Of a stretch of DNA of 37,171 nucleotides, positions 26,901 to 34,591 are shown in pieces. Positions within the stretch are counted from its first letter, which is position 1. Each line of letters opens with the position of its first letter. Origin of the DNA: Flavobacteriaceae bacterium (GTDB taxonomy: Bacteria; Bacteroidota; Bacteroidia; Flavobacteriales; Flavobacteriaceae); assembly GCA_023260435.1 (NCBI GenBank), contig JALQVG010000024.1, positions 1 to 37,171 on the forward strand, read 5' to 3'. The notes under the pieces were generated by a model, which saw only the letters and a program-made list of their open reading frames with translations, searched no databases and was not told the origin of the DNA. Both the position numbers and the translations under genes were made by a program.

Positions 26901-27922
26901 AGGTTGTTATTTTTTTGTGTATAGATTTGGTACCAACGAACAAACTCACCAATTCCGTAGGAGAGAGGCGTTGTGGGTTGGTATTGATAATCGTTCATCA
27001 GGGGTGTGGTATCTGCCCAAGTGCGCACCACATCTCCGGGCTGCATGGGTAGGTAGTTCTTGATGGACTTTTTGTTCATTTCTGCCTCCAAAATTTCAAT
27101 GAATGCTGAAAGTGAAACCGGTTGATTGTTGCCTATGTTGTACAAGGCATATGGATTGCGCTGGGGCACATCGACAGGATTTTTGATCAGTGTAGCACAG
27201 ACACCTTGTGCGATATCTACTACATAAGTAAAGTCGCGCTCCATGACCCCGTGGTTGAATACATTGATCGGTTGTTGATTTTTGATGGCTTTAGCAAACA
27301 ACATAGGAGCCATGTCTGGACGTCCCCAGGGTCCGTAAACGGTAAAAAACCTTAGTCCAGTTGTATACATGCCAAATAAATGAGCATAGGTATAGGCCAT
27401 CAATTCATTGCTCTTTTTGGTGGCTGCATATAAACTGATCGGTTGATCCACTTGCGCATCAGTGGTAAAGGGCACCTGATCACTCATCCCGTATACGCTA
27501 GAGCTACTGGCGTATACCAGGTGGTGTATGTGGTTGTGGCGGCAAGCTTCGAGTATGTTGAGAAAACCAACCAAATTGCTTTGGGCATACACCGTGGGGT
27601 TTTCCAAACTGTAGCGAACTCCTGCTTGAGCGGCCAGATGACACACAGCATCAAACTGGTGCTGGGCAAATACTGCGTTGATTTGCTCCTGGAGGTCTAT
27701 GCGCACCAGGGAAAAACAGAATCCGTTTTCTCCTGGATAATAGTTCCCCGATTCAAAGTGCTGGTCCAAAACGCCGAGTTCCCCCAAACGGTCTCGCTTG
27801 AGTTGTGGGTCGTAGTAGTCGTTTAAATCATCGATACCCACCACCTCAACGCCTTGTTGGAGCAAAGCTTTGGCTACATAAAATCCGATAAATCCGGCAG
27901 CTCCGGTGAGGAGTACTTTCAT
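26897..27922 (-). CDS. NAD-dependent epimerase, probably UDP-glucuronate 4-epimerase
   Basis: This 341-residue extended SDR has the nucleotide motif TGAAGFIG (6-13), [15 protein letters not shown], Ser139-142 in YASSSSVYG and the catalytic Tyr165/Lys169 in [23 protein letters not shown] and the C-terminal GDVRTWADT are typical of UDP-glucuronate/galacturonate 4-epimerases. Its pairing with ugd supports that substrate. The ATG at 27922 is chosen over an in-frame ATG at 27970 because the promoter box lies between the two and family members begin at MKVLLTG. Confidence 0.9.
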   Translation of the reverse strand: MKVLLTGAAGFIGFYVAKALLQQGVEVVGIDDLNDYYDPQLKRDRLGELGVLDQHFESGNYYPGENGFCFSLVRIDLQEQINAVFAQHQFDAVCHLAAQAGVRYSLENPTVYAQSNLVGFLNILEACRHNHIHHLVYASSSSVYGMSDQVPFTTDAQVDQPISLYAATKKSNELMAYTYAHLFGMYTTGLRFFTVYGPWGRPDMAPMLFAKAIKNQQPINVFNHGVMERDFTYVVDIAQGVCATLIKNPVDVPQRNPYALYNIGNNQPVSLSAFIEILEAEMNKKSIKNYLPMQPGDVVRTWADTTPLMNDYQYQPTTPLSYGIGEFVRWYQIYTQKNNNL

Positions 27923-27940
27923 GAATGCGCTGAATTTGGG

Positions 27941-27971
27941 CAAAAATACAACCTTCTGTGCAGAATCCAAC
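27941..27971 (-). promoter_or_regulatory. Promoter of the epimerase-ugd operon
   Basis: On the minus strand GTTG (27971-27968, one mismatch to TTTG), 19 nt, then TATTTTTG (27948-27941). Transcription would start near 27934, about 12 nt before the epimerase ATG. Confidence 0.65.
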
Positions 27972-27972
27972 C

Positions 27973-27996
27973 GCTTGGTGATTTAAGTATCCAAGC
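27973..27996. repeat. Dyad just upstream of the epimerase-ugd promoter
   Basis: GCTTGG (27973-27978) and CCAAGC (27991-27996) form a 6-bp dyad with a 12-nt centre, one base beyond the -33 element. There is no T tract. It is a possible operator or chance. Confidence 0.3.
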
Positions 27997-28037
27997 CATG
28001 TGCGTAGTTTAGCGATTCATGGAAAAACTCCGGTTGA

Positions 28038-29435
28038 TTACTTCCCAATGCAGAAATTAGAAAAAATATTGCCCAGCAGTTCGTCTGAGGAGATTTCTCC
28101 GGTGATAGCGCCAAAATGTTGAAGTGCTTGGCGTATGTCTACCGCCAGCAGATCTGAGCTGCGGTTTTGTGAAATGCCTTGTTTTACTTGATCGATTGCT
28201 TCCTGGCTGAGCAACAGCAATGCGTAATGACGGCTGTTGGTGACAATAGTGTTGCCTTGATGGTGGCGTCCTTGGAGCACATGGGCCAAGAGTTGGTCGA
28301 TCAAAGATTCAATACCCGTTTTGTTTTTTGCTGCGATGTAGGTAAACGGGGGGAGCGCAGTTTCTAGAGTTGATTGTTCACTGGTCGTAAGTCCATCCGC
28401 TTTATTGGCTAAAAGCAATAGGTGCTTGTCTGGAAACTCAGTTTTTAGGGCATTAAAACCTGTCAAAAGTTCGGCTAAGTATTCCTTATTTTGGGCCGCT
28501 TCAACACTGTCAAATAGGTAAAGTACTAAGGAGGCTTGGGCGGTTTTTTCAAATGATTTTTTGATGCCCATCTGTTCGACCACATCCTGTGTTTGGCGAA
28601 TCCCAGCGGTATCGATCAGCCTAAACCGAACTCCACGCAGGTTGATCTCATCCTCAATAGCGTCTCTAGTTGTACCAGGAATATCGGAGATCAGTGCTTT
28701 ATCCTCGTTAAGGAGGGTGTTTAGCAGGGTGGATTTACCTGCGTTAGGTGGACCGATGATGGCTACGGGCACTCCGTTTTTGAGGACATTGCCCAAGGCA
28801 AATGAGTCGATTAGGGATTTTAGTACCTCACTTATGTTTTGCAAGAGTTGTTGCAAGGCAGTTCGATCGGCAAAAGCGACATCCTCTTCAGCAAAATCCA
28901 ACTCAAGCTCAATCAGAGACGCAAAATGCATCAGTTGAGCGCGCAGGTCTTTGAGTTGGGATCCAAATCCTCCACGCATTTGCTGTAGGGCTATTTGGTG
29001 CGCAGCTTCACTTTCGCTTTGGATCAAGTCAGCCACGGCTTCGGCTTGGCTTAAGTCCATTTTACCGTTTAAGAATGCCCGGAGTGTAAACTCACCACCT
29101 TGAGCTACTTGCGCCCCTAAACCAAGAAATAGCTGCATGATGCGCTGTTGAATATAGGTGGATCCGTGGCAAGAAATCTCTACCACATCCTCGCCTGTGT
29201 AGGAGTGAGGTCCTCTAAATAGAGTCACCAAAACTTGATCGATTACGGCTTCCCTTTCGTGCAAATATCCCAAGTGAACGGTGTGGGATTTTTGGTCGAT
29301 TAACTTTTTTGGTTTGATGGATTGAAAACAATCATTCACCCATAGAATAGCTTGCGGACCAGATAAACGAATCACAGCGATGGCTCCACTACCTGATGGG
29401 GTAGCTACGGCAATGATGGTGGGTTTATGCGACAT
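28038..29435 (-). CDS. mnmE: tRNA uridine-5-carboxymethylaminomethyl modification GTPase MnmE
   Basis: With MnmG, MnmE makes the cmnm5/nm5 group at U34 of several tRNAs. From ATG 29435 the protein has 465 residues. The N-terminal formyl-THF-binding domain starts SHKPTIIAVATPSGSGAIAVIRLSG. The inserted G domain has Walker A GPPNAGKS at 228-235, DIPGTTRD, DTAG and NKAD. The C-terminal CIGK at 462-465 carries the essential Cys. An in-frame ATG at 29513 would add 26 residues unlike the family and lies upstream of the promoter box, so it is rejected. Confidence 0.97.
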   Translation of the reverse strand: MSHKPTIIAVATPSGSGAIAVIRLSGPQAILWVNDCFQSIKPKKLIDQKSHTVHLGYLHEREAVIDQVLVTLFRGPHSYTGEDVVEISCHGSTYIQQRIMQLFLGLGAQVAQGGEFTLRAFLNGKMDLSQAEAVADLIQSESEAAHQIALQQMRGGFGSQLKDLRAQLMHFASLIELELDFAEEDVAFADRTALQQLLQNISEVLKSLIDSFALGNVLKNGVPVAIIGPPNAGKSTLLNTLLNEDKALISDIPGTTRDAIEDEINLRGVRFRLIDTAGIRQTQDVVEQMGIKKSFEKTAQASLVLYLFDSVEAAQNKEYLAELLTGFNALKTEFPDKHLLLLANKADGLTTSEQSTLETALPPFTYIAAKNKTGIESLIDQLLAHVLQGRHHQGNTIVTNSRHYALLLLSQEAIDQVKQGISQNRSSDLLAVDIRQALQHFGAITGEISSDELLGNIFSNFCIGK

Positions 29436-29439
29436 GGTA

Positions 29440-29447
29440 CAAAAATA
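29440..29447 (-). promoter_or_regulatory. -7 promoter box of mnmE
   Basis: TATTTTTG on the minus strand fits TAnnTTTG and ends 4 nt before the mnmE ATG, predicting a leaderless or nearly leaderless mRNA. No good TTTG is found at -33. A small perfect dyad (CCTCG/CGAGG, 29458-29473) lies between this box and the divergent DUF4870 promoter. Confidence 0.5.
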
Positions 29448-29478
29448 GGAAAAACCACCTCGGAAAAGCGAGGAGTTC

Positions 29479-29509
29479 TTTGGGGTAGTCCAAATAATTG
29501 GGTACTTTG
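29479..29509 (+). promoter_or_regulatory. Promoter of the DUF4870 gene
   Basis: TTTG (29479-29482), 20 nt, then TACTTTG (29503-29509), which lacks one base of TAnnTTTG. It would start transcription near 29516, 9 nt before the ATG at 29525, and argues against the ORF start at 29498. Confidence 0.45.
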
Positions 29510-29524
29510 ACAAAAATTTATCAC

Positions 29525-29863
29525 ATGAAAAGAGAAGACCGATCGTTACTCGTGGTAACCCATTTATGCCAACTTCTCGATTTTGTCTCGGGATTTGGCG
29601 GTTTGATCGTACCCCTAGTGCTTTGGTTGACCCAAAAAGATAAGGTTTGGGACATGGAAGAACACGGAAAGAAGATCGTGAACTTTCAATTGAGCATGAT
29701 GCTGTATGCGTTGATCAGCGTACCGTTGATATTTTTGGGTATCGGTATCTTGGCTTTGATAGCCATAGGATTGATCGGCTTAGCGTTTCCGATTATTAAT
29801 GCGATAAAAACAAGTAACGGGGAGCCTGTCGACTACCCGTTTTCTATCAAGTTTTTTAAATAG
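29525..29863 (+). CDS. DUF4870 small membrane protein
   Basis: This 112-residue protein has a DUF4870 pattern: an N-terminal cytosolic MKREDRSLL, a first membrane segment with GLIVPLVLWL, a cytosolic loop KDKVWDMEEHGKKIVNFQLS, then two closely spaced membrane segments (LSMMLYALISVPLIFLG and ILALIAIGLIGLAF) ending in a short tail with YPFSIKFF. The function of the family is unknown. ATG 29525 is preferred to the in-frame ATG at 29498 because the latter overlaps the promoter box. It stands alone, divergent from mnmE and convergent with dnaN, with 2 bp between stops. Confidence 0.85.
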   Translation: MKREDRSLLVVTHLCQLLDFVSGFGGLIVPLVLWLTQKDKVWDMEEHGKKIVNFQLSMMLYALISVPLIFLGIGILALIAIGLIGLAFPIINAIKTSNGEPVDYPFSIKFFK

Positions 29864-29865
29864 TA

Positions 29866-30984
29866 CTAGCTGTTCAGCATGACTGGCATCACCAACATAG
29901 TGACCTGTTCTCCTTCATCCAGTCCGTCAACAGGTGTTAATATTCCTGCTCTGTTGGGCATACTCATTTCCAAACGCACTTCATCGCAGGATAGGTTGTT
30001 GAGCATTTCAATTAAAAAGCGCGCGTTAAATCCGATTTGCATGTCATCTCCTTGGTATACGCACTTGAGTTGTTCTTCCGCTTTATTGCTGTAGTCGATA
30101 TCTTCCGCAGAGATCTGTAAGGAGGCACCAGCGATTTTCAGGCGAAGTTGGTGGGTTGTTTTGTTGGAAAAGATGGAAATCCTTTTGACTGAACTCAACA
30201 AAGCGGTTCTAGAAATCACCAACATATTGGGGTTTTCTTTGGGAATTACGGCCTCGTAGTTCGGGTATTTGCCGTCGATTAATCGGCACACCAAGGAAGT
30301 TTGGTCAAAACTAAAACGCGCATTTGACTCATTGTATTCAATGGTTACTGGGGTAGTGGAACCCATCAAGATGCCTTTTAATAAGTTCAGAGGTTTTTTA
30401 GGCATGATGAATTCAGCGCTCCCTTGACTCGTTGCGTCGTTTCTCTGGTATTTCACCAATTTATGTGCATCCGTTGCTACACAGGTCAGACCTTCTGTGG
30501 AGAGTTGAAAAAATACTCCGCTCATCACAGGTCGCAAATCGTCATTACCCGCTGCAAAAATTGTTTTGCTGATGGCCGTAGCCAAGGCATCCCCATCCAT
30601 ATGGGTTTGACTTGGATTGCTCAATTGGATGGTGTTGGGGAATTCATCTCCAGCCGCATAGGCCAAAGCGTATTTGCCGTTATTGGCACTGATTTCCACG
30701 GTGTTGTTGGGCTGAACGACAAAGGTTAAAGGTTGTTCAGCAAAAGTTTTTAGTGTTTCCAGCAAAAGACGTGCGGGAACAGCTATGCGACCTGTATCAT
30801 TGGTTTCGACACTGATGGTGGTTACCATGGTGGTTTCTAGATCTGAAGCGGAGACCACCAACTCATTGGGTGATAAAGCAAACAAGAAGTGATCCAAAAT
30901 GGGCAGTGTGTTTGCGTTGTTGATGACACCCCCTAGAATTTGGAGTTGCTTGAGCAAAGAGGCACTCGAAACAATGAATTTCAT
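29866..30984 (-). CDS. dnaN: DNA polymerase III subunit beta (sliding clamp)
   Basis: DnaN forms the ring-shaped dimer that tethers DNA polymerase III to DNA. The 372-residue length is standard for three repeated clamp domains. The start MKFIVSSASLLKQLQILGGVI and NTLPILDHFLFAL are typical, as are FAAGNDDLRPVMSGVFF in domain 2 and the C-terminal MLVMPVML. dnaA and recF are not adjacent, so this is not the classical dnaA-dnaN origin arrangement. It lies downstream of the SAM hydrolase gene on the same strand but has its own promoter box. Confidence 0.97.
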   Translation of the reverse strand: MKFIVSSASLLKQLQILGGVINNANTLPILDHFLFALSPNELVVSASDLETTMVTTISVETNDTGRIAVPARLLLETLKTFAEQPLTFVVQPNNTVEISANNGKYALAYAAGDEFPNTIQLSNPSQTHMDGDALATAISKTIFAAGNDDLRPVMSGVFFQLSTEGLTCVATDAHKLVKYQRNDATSQGSAEFIMPKKPLNLLKGILMGSTTPVTIEYNESNARFSFDQTSLVCRLIDGKYPNYEAVIPKENPNMLVISRTALLSSVKRISIFSNKTTHQLRLKIAGASLQISAEDIDYSNKAEEQLKCVYQGDDMQIGFNARFLIEMLNNLSCDEVRLEMSMPNRAGILTPVDGLDEGEQVTMLVMPVMLNS

Positions 30985-31009
30985 AAATTAAGTCTTTTTA
31001 GGTCAAAAA

Positions 31010-31017
31010 CAAAGATA
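31010..31017 (-). promoter_or_regulatory. -7 promoter box of dnaN
   Basis: TATCTTTG on the minus strand fits TAnnTTTG and would start transcription about 19 nt before the dnaN ATG. The -33 position has TTTT rather than TTTG at a 20-nt spacing. Confidence 0.5.
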
Positions 31018-31044
31018 TTTAAACCCTTCCACCCACTAAAACAA

Positions 31045-31073
31045 ACTTATCAACACCGTACTGGTTGATAAGT
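31045..31073. repeat. Perfect 10-bp inverted repeat between the SAM hydrolase gene and dnaN
   Basis: ACTTATCAAC (31045-31054) and GTTGATAAGT (31064-31073) flank a 9-nt centre. On the minus strand a T-rich stretch (TTGTTTTAG) follows the hairpin, 10 nt after the SAM hydrolase stop, so it may end that transcript. The arms also contain two opposed DnaA-box-like 9-mers, TTATCAACA and TTATCAACC, each close to the consensus TTATCCACA. Confidence 0.55.
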
Positions 31074-31083
31074 GTTTTGCAAG

Positions 31084-31905
31084 CTAGTTGAAAAATTGAA
31101 CGGTGATTTGATCGCGGTATTGGAGACCCAATAAAGAGGAGGCCCCGCCGTTTTGTGCACTTCCTTGGGCAATGGCGATTTCCAAGCATTGAGCGGTATT
31201 GAACAAACACACCAAATGTCCGCCAGTGCGCAGATTTGATTCTTGTGTGCCGATGTCTTCGTATCCTTGACTGATGCGGGAGGTTCTGGCACTACGAGCC
31301 GCTATCTCGAACGATCTGTTTTTTCTGCAGGCCTCAAAAAATGCTTTATTGATGTTGGTAATGGCATTTCCGTAATTGTCGATATACATCACATGGCCAT
31401 ACAGGATGTTTCCATCATCGCTGACACGCGCCTTAAATTCAGCCCGTTCTTTTAGACCGGTAAACGGTTTGCCGATTAATTCAGGTTTTCCACCACGCGC
31501 TAGGTGCGTAGCCACAGGGGCAAATACATAAAGGGTAGGAAATGTATTGCGCTCCATTTGTGGCATATTGATTTCAAATACTTGCTCAGGGGTTATTTCT
31601 TGAGTGATCAGCGCGATGACCCCGTTGTTGGCGGTAATAAAATAATGACCGTCCACCAAAACCAAAATATGTCGGTTGTCCTCCGTCCATTGCGTATCCA
31701 CACCAACTATATGAATGGTACCCTTAGGGAAGTGATGGTAGGCATTTTTTAGCACGTAAGCGCACTCAGCAATGTGATAAGGTTGAATATGGTGTGAGAT
31801 ATCAACAATCTGTATTCCTTCCACTGCAGCCATCATAGCCCCCTTAAGGGCACCTATATAGTGGTCTTTGATTCCGAAATCAGTCGTTAATGTGACTAAA
31901 GGCAT
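31084..31905 (-). CDS. S-adenosyl-L-methionine hydrolase (adenosine-forming), DUF62 family
   Basis: This 273-residue enzyme belongs to the SAM hydroxide adenosyltransferase / chlorinase-fluorinase family. Ordinary members split SAM with water into adenosine and methionine. The N-terminal MPLVTLTTDFGIKDHYIGALKG holds the conserved Asp and the substrate-binding stretch; VDISHHIQPYHI, VGVDTQW, FITANNGVIALI, HVMYIDNYGNAITNI and the late LLGLQYRDQITVQF follow. I see no insertion that would mark a fluorinase. ATG 31905 is chosen over an in-frame ATG at 31965 because family members begin at this point and the promoter box overlaps the longer form. Confidence 0.88.
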   Translation of the reverse strand: MPLVTLTTDFGIKDHYIGALKGAMMAAVEGIQIVDISHHIQPYHIAECAYVLKNAYHHFPKGTIHIVGVDTQWTEDNRHILVLVDGHYFITANNGVIALITQEITPEQVFEINMPQMERNTFPTLYVFAPVATHLARGGKPELIGKPFTGLKERAEFKARVSDDGNILYGHVMYIDNYGNAITNINKAFFEACRKNRSFEIAARSARTSRISQGYEDIGTQESNLRTGGHLVCLFNTAQCLEIAIAQGSAQNGGASSLLGLQYRDQITVQFFN

Positions 31906-31962
31906 TGATTTTGTTGATATTATTCTAGACCAAAAGAAGGTATTTTGGTTAAGTTTGTGCCA

Positions 31963-31970
31963 CAAATTTA
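31963..31970 (-). promoter_or_regulatory. -7 promoter box of the SAM hydrolase gene
   Basis: TAAATTTG on the minus strand fits TAnnTTTG, leaving a leader of about 50 nt to the ATG at 31905. The -33 match is poor. A plus-strand near-match TATTTTTA at 31973-31980, with TTTG 15 nt upstream, could serve the divergent phoH gene but is weak. Confidence 0.4.
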
Positions 31971-32023
31971 GCTATTTTTAGTCACCAACCTTAAGGGCGT
32001 ACAACGATTTAATTCTACCTTAT

Positions 32024-32977
32024 TTGAACGAGCTCAGCATTGAATTGACCGACATCAACCCAAGAGAATTTTTTGGGCAACACCAAGAGACAATCACCCT
32101 GATCAAAGCGCATTTCGTCAAGTTGAAAATTGTCGCTAGAGGAAATGTGATTAAGGCTTACGGGGAAGAAGCACAACTCAATGATTTCCAAGAGAAAATC
32201 GAACAGCTCACCTCGCATTACGCTAGGTACAATCAGATGAATGAACAAATTATCTCCATGGTGTTGGCTGGTGATCACCAAACTGCCCCCAGAGAGTTTG
32301 CCGCCATGGATCAGGTCATCGTTCATGGGATTAACGGAAAGGTCATCACCGCTAAATCCGTCAATCAACGAAAAATCGTGAGCAGCGCTGAACTGAATGA
32401 CTTGGTATTTGCCATCGGTCCTGCAGGTACAGGTAAAACATACACCAGTGTAGCCCTAGCTGTTCGCGCGCTGAAAGACAAACAGGTCAAGCGTATTATT
32501 TTGACCCGACCTGCTGTGGAAGCCGGCGAAAACTTAGGTTTTTTACCAGGTGACCTCAAAGAAAAATTGGATCCGTACATGCAACCCTTGTACGATGCGC
32601 TAAGAGACATGATCCCACCAGAAAAACTCCAATTGTTTTTGGAGACTGGAGTGATTCAAATTGCCCCATTGGCCTTTATGCGCGGCCGAACTTTGGACAA
32701 TGCCTTTGTGATCTTGGATGAAGCGCAGAACACCACTCATGCACAAATGAAGATGTTTTTGACCCGTATGGGAAAAAATGCCAAGTTTATTGTCACTGGT
32801 GACCCAGGTCAAATTGATTTACCCAGAAGGGTTACCTCTGGACTCAAGGAAGCTCTTCTTATTCTAAAAGATGTATCAGGAATAGGCATGGTGCATTTAG
32901 ATGATAGAGACGTGATCCGTCACAAACTCGTTAAAGCAGTGATTGAAGCCTACAAACATATTGAACACCAAAATTAA
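32024..32977 (+). CDS. phoH: PhoH-family ATPase
   Basis: The 317-residue PhoH-like protein has a KH-like N-terminal part (about 20-75) and a P-loop ATPase core. Walker A GPAGTGKT is at 132-139, and RPAVEAGENLGFLPGDLKEKLDPY and Walker B FVILDEAQN follow. The family is linked to RNA metabolism; its exact reaction is unsettled. The start is a TTG at 32024, giving NELSIELTDINPREFFG, the usual N-terminus; the next in-frame ATG would cut away about 70 residues. It is followed 3 bp later by purC. Confidence 0.92.
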   Translation: MNELSIELTDINPREFFGQHQETITLIKAHFVKLKIVARGNVIKAYGEEAQLNDFQEKIEQLTSHYARYNQMNEQIISMVLAGDHQTAPREFAAMDQVIVHGINGKVITAKSVNQRKIVSSAELNDLVFAIGPAGTGKTYTSVALAVRALKDKQVKRIILTRPAVEAGENLGFLPGDLKEKLDPYMQPLYDALRDMIPPEKLQLFLETGVIQIAPLAFMRGRTLDNAFVILDEAQNTTHAQMKMFLTRMGKNAKFIVTGDPGQIDLPRRVTSGLKEALLILKDVSGIGMVHLDDRDVIRHKLVKAVIEAYKHIEHQN

Positions 32978-32980
32978 TCC

Positions 32981-33931
32981 ATGACGCCAACACTTACCCA
33001 TACCCATTTTGAATTTCCAGGACAGATTGATGTTTACCGGGGAAAAGTTAGAGAAGTTTACACAGTACAAAACGATCTATTGGTCATGGTCGCCACGGAT
33101 CGTTTATCTGCGTTTGATGTAGTTATGCCTAAAGGAATACCCTTTAAAGGGCAAATCCTCAATCAAATAGCCACCAAGATGTTGGCAGCCACGGCGGATA
33201 TTGTGCCCAACTGGTTGATAGCCGCTCCAGATCCAAACGTCGCTATCGGACATGCGTGTACCCCTTTAAAAGTGGAGATGGTGATCCGTGGATATTTGTC
33301 CGGACACGCCGCCAGAACCTATGCCTCTGGTGAGCGACAGCTTTGTGGGGTGACCATGCCCGAAGGGATGAAGGAAAACGATCGATTCCCAGAGCCGATC
33401 ATTACGCCAGCTACTAAGGCTGAAATGGGCCTTCACGACGAAGATATTTCAGCGTCGGAAATTGTCAGACGCGGAATTGTTTCGGCTGAGGACTACGCAT
33501 TGCTCGAACAATACACACGCGCCTTGTTTCAAAGAGGCACAGAATTGGCCGCGGCTAGAGGACTTATTTTGGTGGATACCAAATACGAGTTTGGTAAAAC
33601 CAAAGAGGGAAAAATTGTGTTGATCGATGAAATCCATACGCCGGATTCTTCTCGATATTTCTACGCAGATACTTATGCATCGCTTCAAGAGCAATGTCTT
33701 CCTCAAAAACAACTCTCCAAGGAGTTTGTGCGACAATGGTTAATTTCCAATGGGTTTCAAGGCCTTGAAGGGCAAATTCTCCCAGAAATGACCGATGAAT
33801 ATATCGAAACAATTTCTCAGAGATATATCGAATTGTACGAGCAGATTACCGGAGAATCGTTTGTAAAGACTGAATTGAGTGACATGATCGCACGTATTGA
33901 AGCCAATGTATGTCAGTTTCTAGCTCAGTAA
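32981..33931 (+). CDS. purC: Phosphoribosylaminoimidazole-succinocarboxamide synthase
   Basis: PurC (SAICAR synthetase) joins CAIR and L-aspartate with ATP in purine synthesis. The 316-residue long form is larger than E. coli PurC (237 residues). YRGKVREVY near the N-terminus is the ATP-binding strand, with [34 protein letters not shown], and [30 protein letters not shown] as the catalytic and metal-binding segment. It is co-transcribed with phoH. Confidence 0.96.
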   Translation: MTPTLTHTHFEFPGQIDVYRGKVREVYTVQNDLLVMVATDRLSAFDVVMPKGIPFKGQILNQIATKMLAATADIVPNWLIAAPDPNVAIGHACTPLKVEMVIRGYLSGHAARTYASGERQLCGVTMPEGMKENDRFPEPIITPATKAEMGLHDEDISASEIVRRGIVSAEDYALLEQYTRALFQRGTELAAARGLILVDTKYEFGKTKEGKIVLIDEIHTPDSSRYFYADTYASLQEQCLPQKQLSKEFVRQWLISNGFQGLEGQILPEMTDEYIETISQRYIELYEQITGESFVKTELSDMIARIEANVCQFLAQ

Positions 33932-33949
33932 TTACTGAGTGCCATCGAG

Positions 33950-34591
33950 CTATCTATAGAGCAAACGTTTATCTTTCTCCTTGATGTGGTGGGAGATTTT
34001 CAAAAACAGTAAGGCAGTTATATAGGCGTCTCCCAAAGCAGTGTGTCTGTCTTTTATGGGGATATCGTATTTTTCGGCAAGTTCATCTAGGCTATAGACT
34101 TTGTCTCTGTCCACGAGAGGGCTGTGGATCAGTGATTTTCTATGGAGGTAGCCCGTGTCAAATACTTTGTTTTTAAGTGCAGACAATCCATGTCTTTTTA
34201 ACGCTTGATTGATCATCCGCACATCGAATGCTGCATGATGGGCCACGATGTAGTGGTTGGCCAGGTAGTCGATTATTTTTTCCAGAGCTTCCAGCTCATT
34301 GAGTTGATTTTTTGTTTCACTCTGTAATATGCCGTGTATCGGAGCAGACTCGGCATCGTAGTGGTCCTGTGCGATGTAAAATTCAATACAATCCGCCAAA
34401 ATGATGCTGTTGTTGCGCACTTTAATGGCGCCGAAACTGATGATTCTATCTTTTTTGGGATGAAAGCCGGTAGTTTCTGTGTCCAGTACTACAAATGTTT
34501 TTTCCTCCAATGATTTGGGTGGGGGGCTATCCATAAGCGTCAAATAGCGCTGCCAAAATTCAGGGAGTTGTTTGGGTTTTTTCCACCACAT
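33950..34591 (-). CDS. 3'-5' exonuclease, DnaQ/DEDDh type
   Basis: The 213-residue DEDDh exonuclease has Exo I FVVLDTETTGFHP (Asp, Glu), Exo II HHAAFDVRMIN (Asp) and Exo III RHTALGDAYITALLF (His and Asp). A short N-terminal stretch (KKPKQLPEFWQRYLTL) precedes it. No polymerase or UvrC-type domain is attached. It could trim DNA or RNA ends; sequence alone does not separate a PolIII epsilon-like role from RNA decay. Its ATG overlaps the stop of the preceding nucleotidyltransferase gene (TAATG), implying the two are made together. Confidence 0.9.
   Translation of the reverse strand: MWWKKPKQLPEFWQRYLTLMDSPPPKSLEEKTFVVLDTETTGFHPKKDRIISFGAIKVRNNSIILADCIEFYIAQDHYDAESAPIHGILQSETKNQLNELEALEKIIDYLANHYIVAHHAAFDVRMINQALKRHGLSALKNKVFDTGYLHRKSLIHSPLVDRDKVYSLDELAEKYDIPIKDRHTALGDAYITALLFLKISHHIKEKDKRLLYR

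Noticed and set aside
27443-27826. A 127-codon plus-strand open frame inside the epimerase gene
   Set aside because: It lies entirely antisense to a clear SDR epimerase and shows no recognisable domain or start signal.
28561-28938. A 125-codon plus-strand open frame inside mnmE
   Set aside because: It is antisense to the G domain of mnmE. Its Ser-rich sequence is the mirror of that gene's codon usage.
29436-29513. N-terminal extension of MnmE from ATG 29513
   Set aside because: It would overlap the promoter box and the divergent gene's promoter, and family members start at the ATG at 29435.
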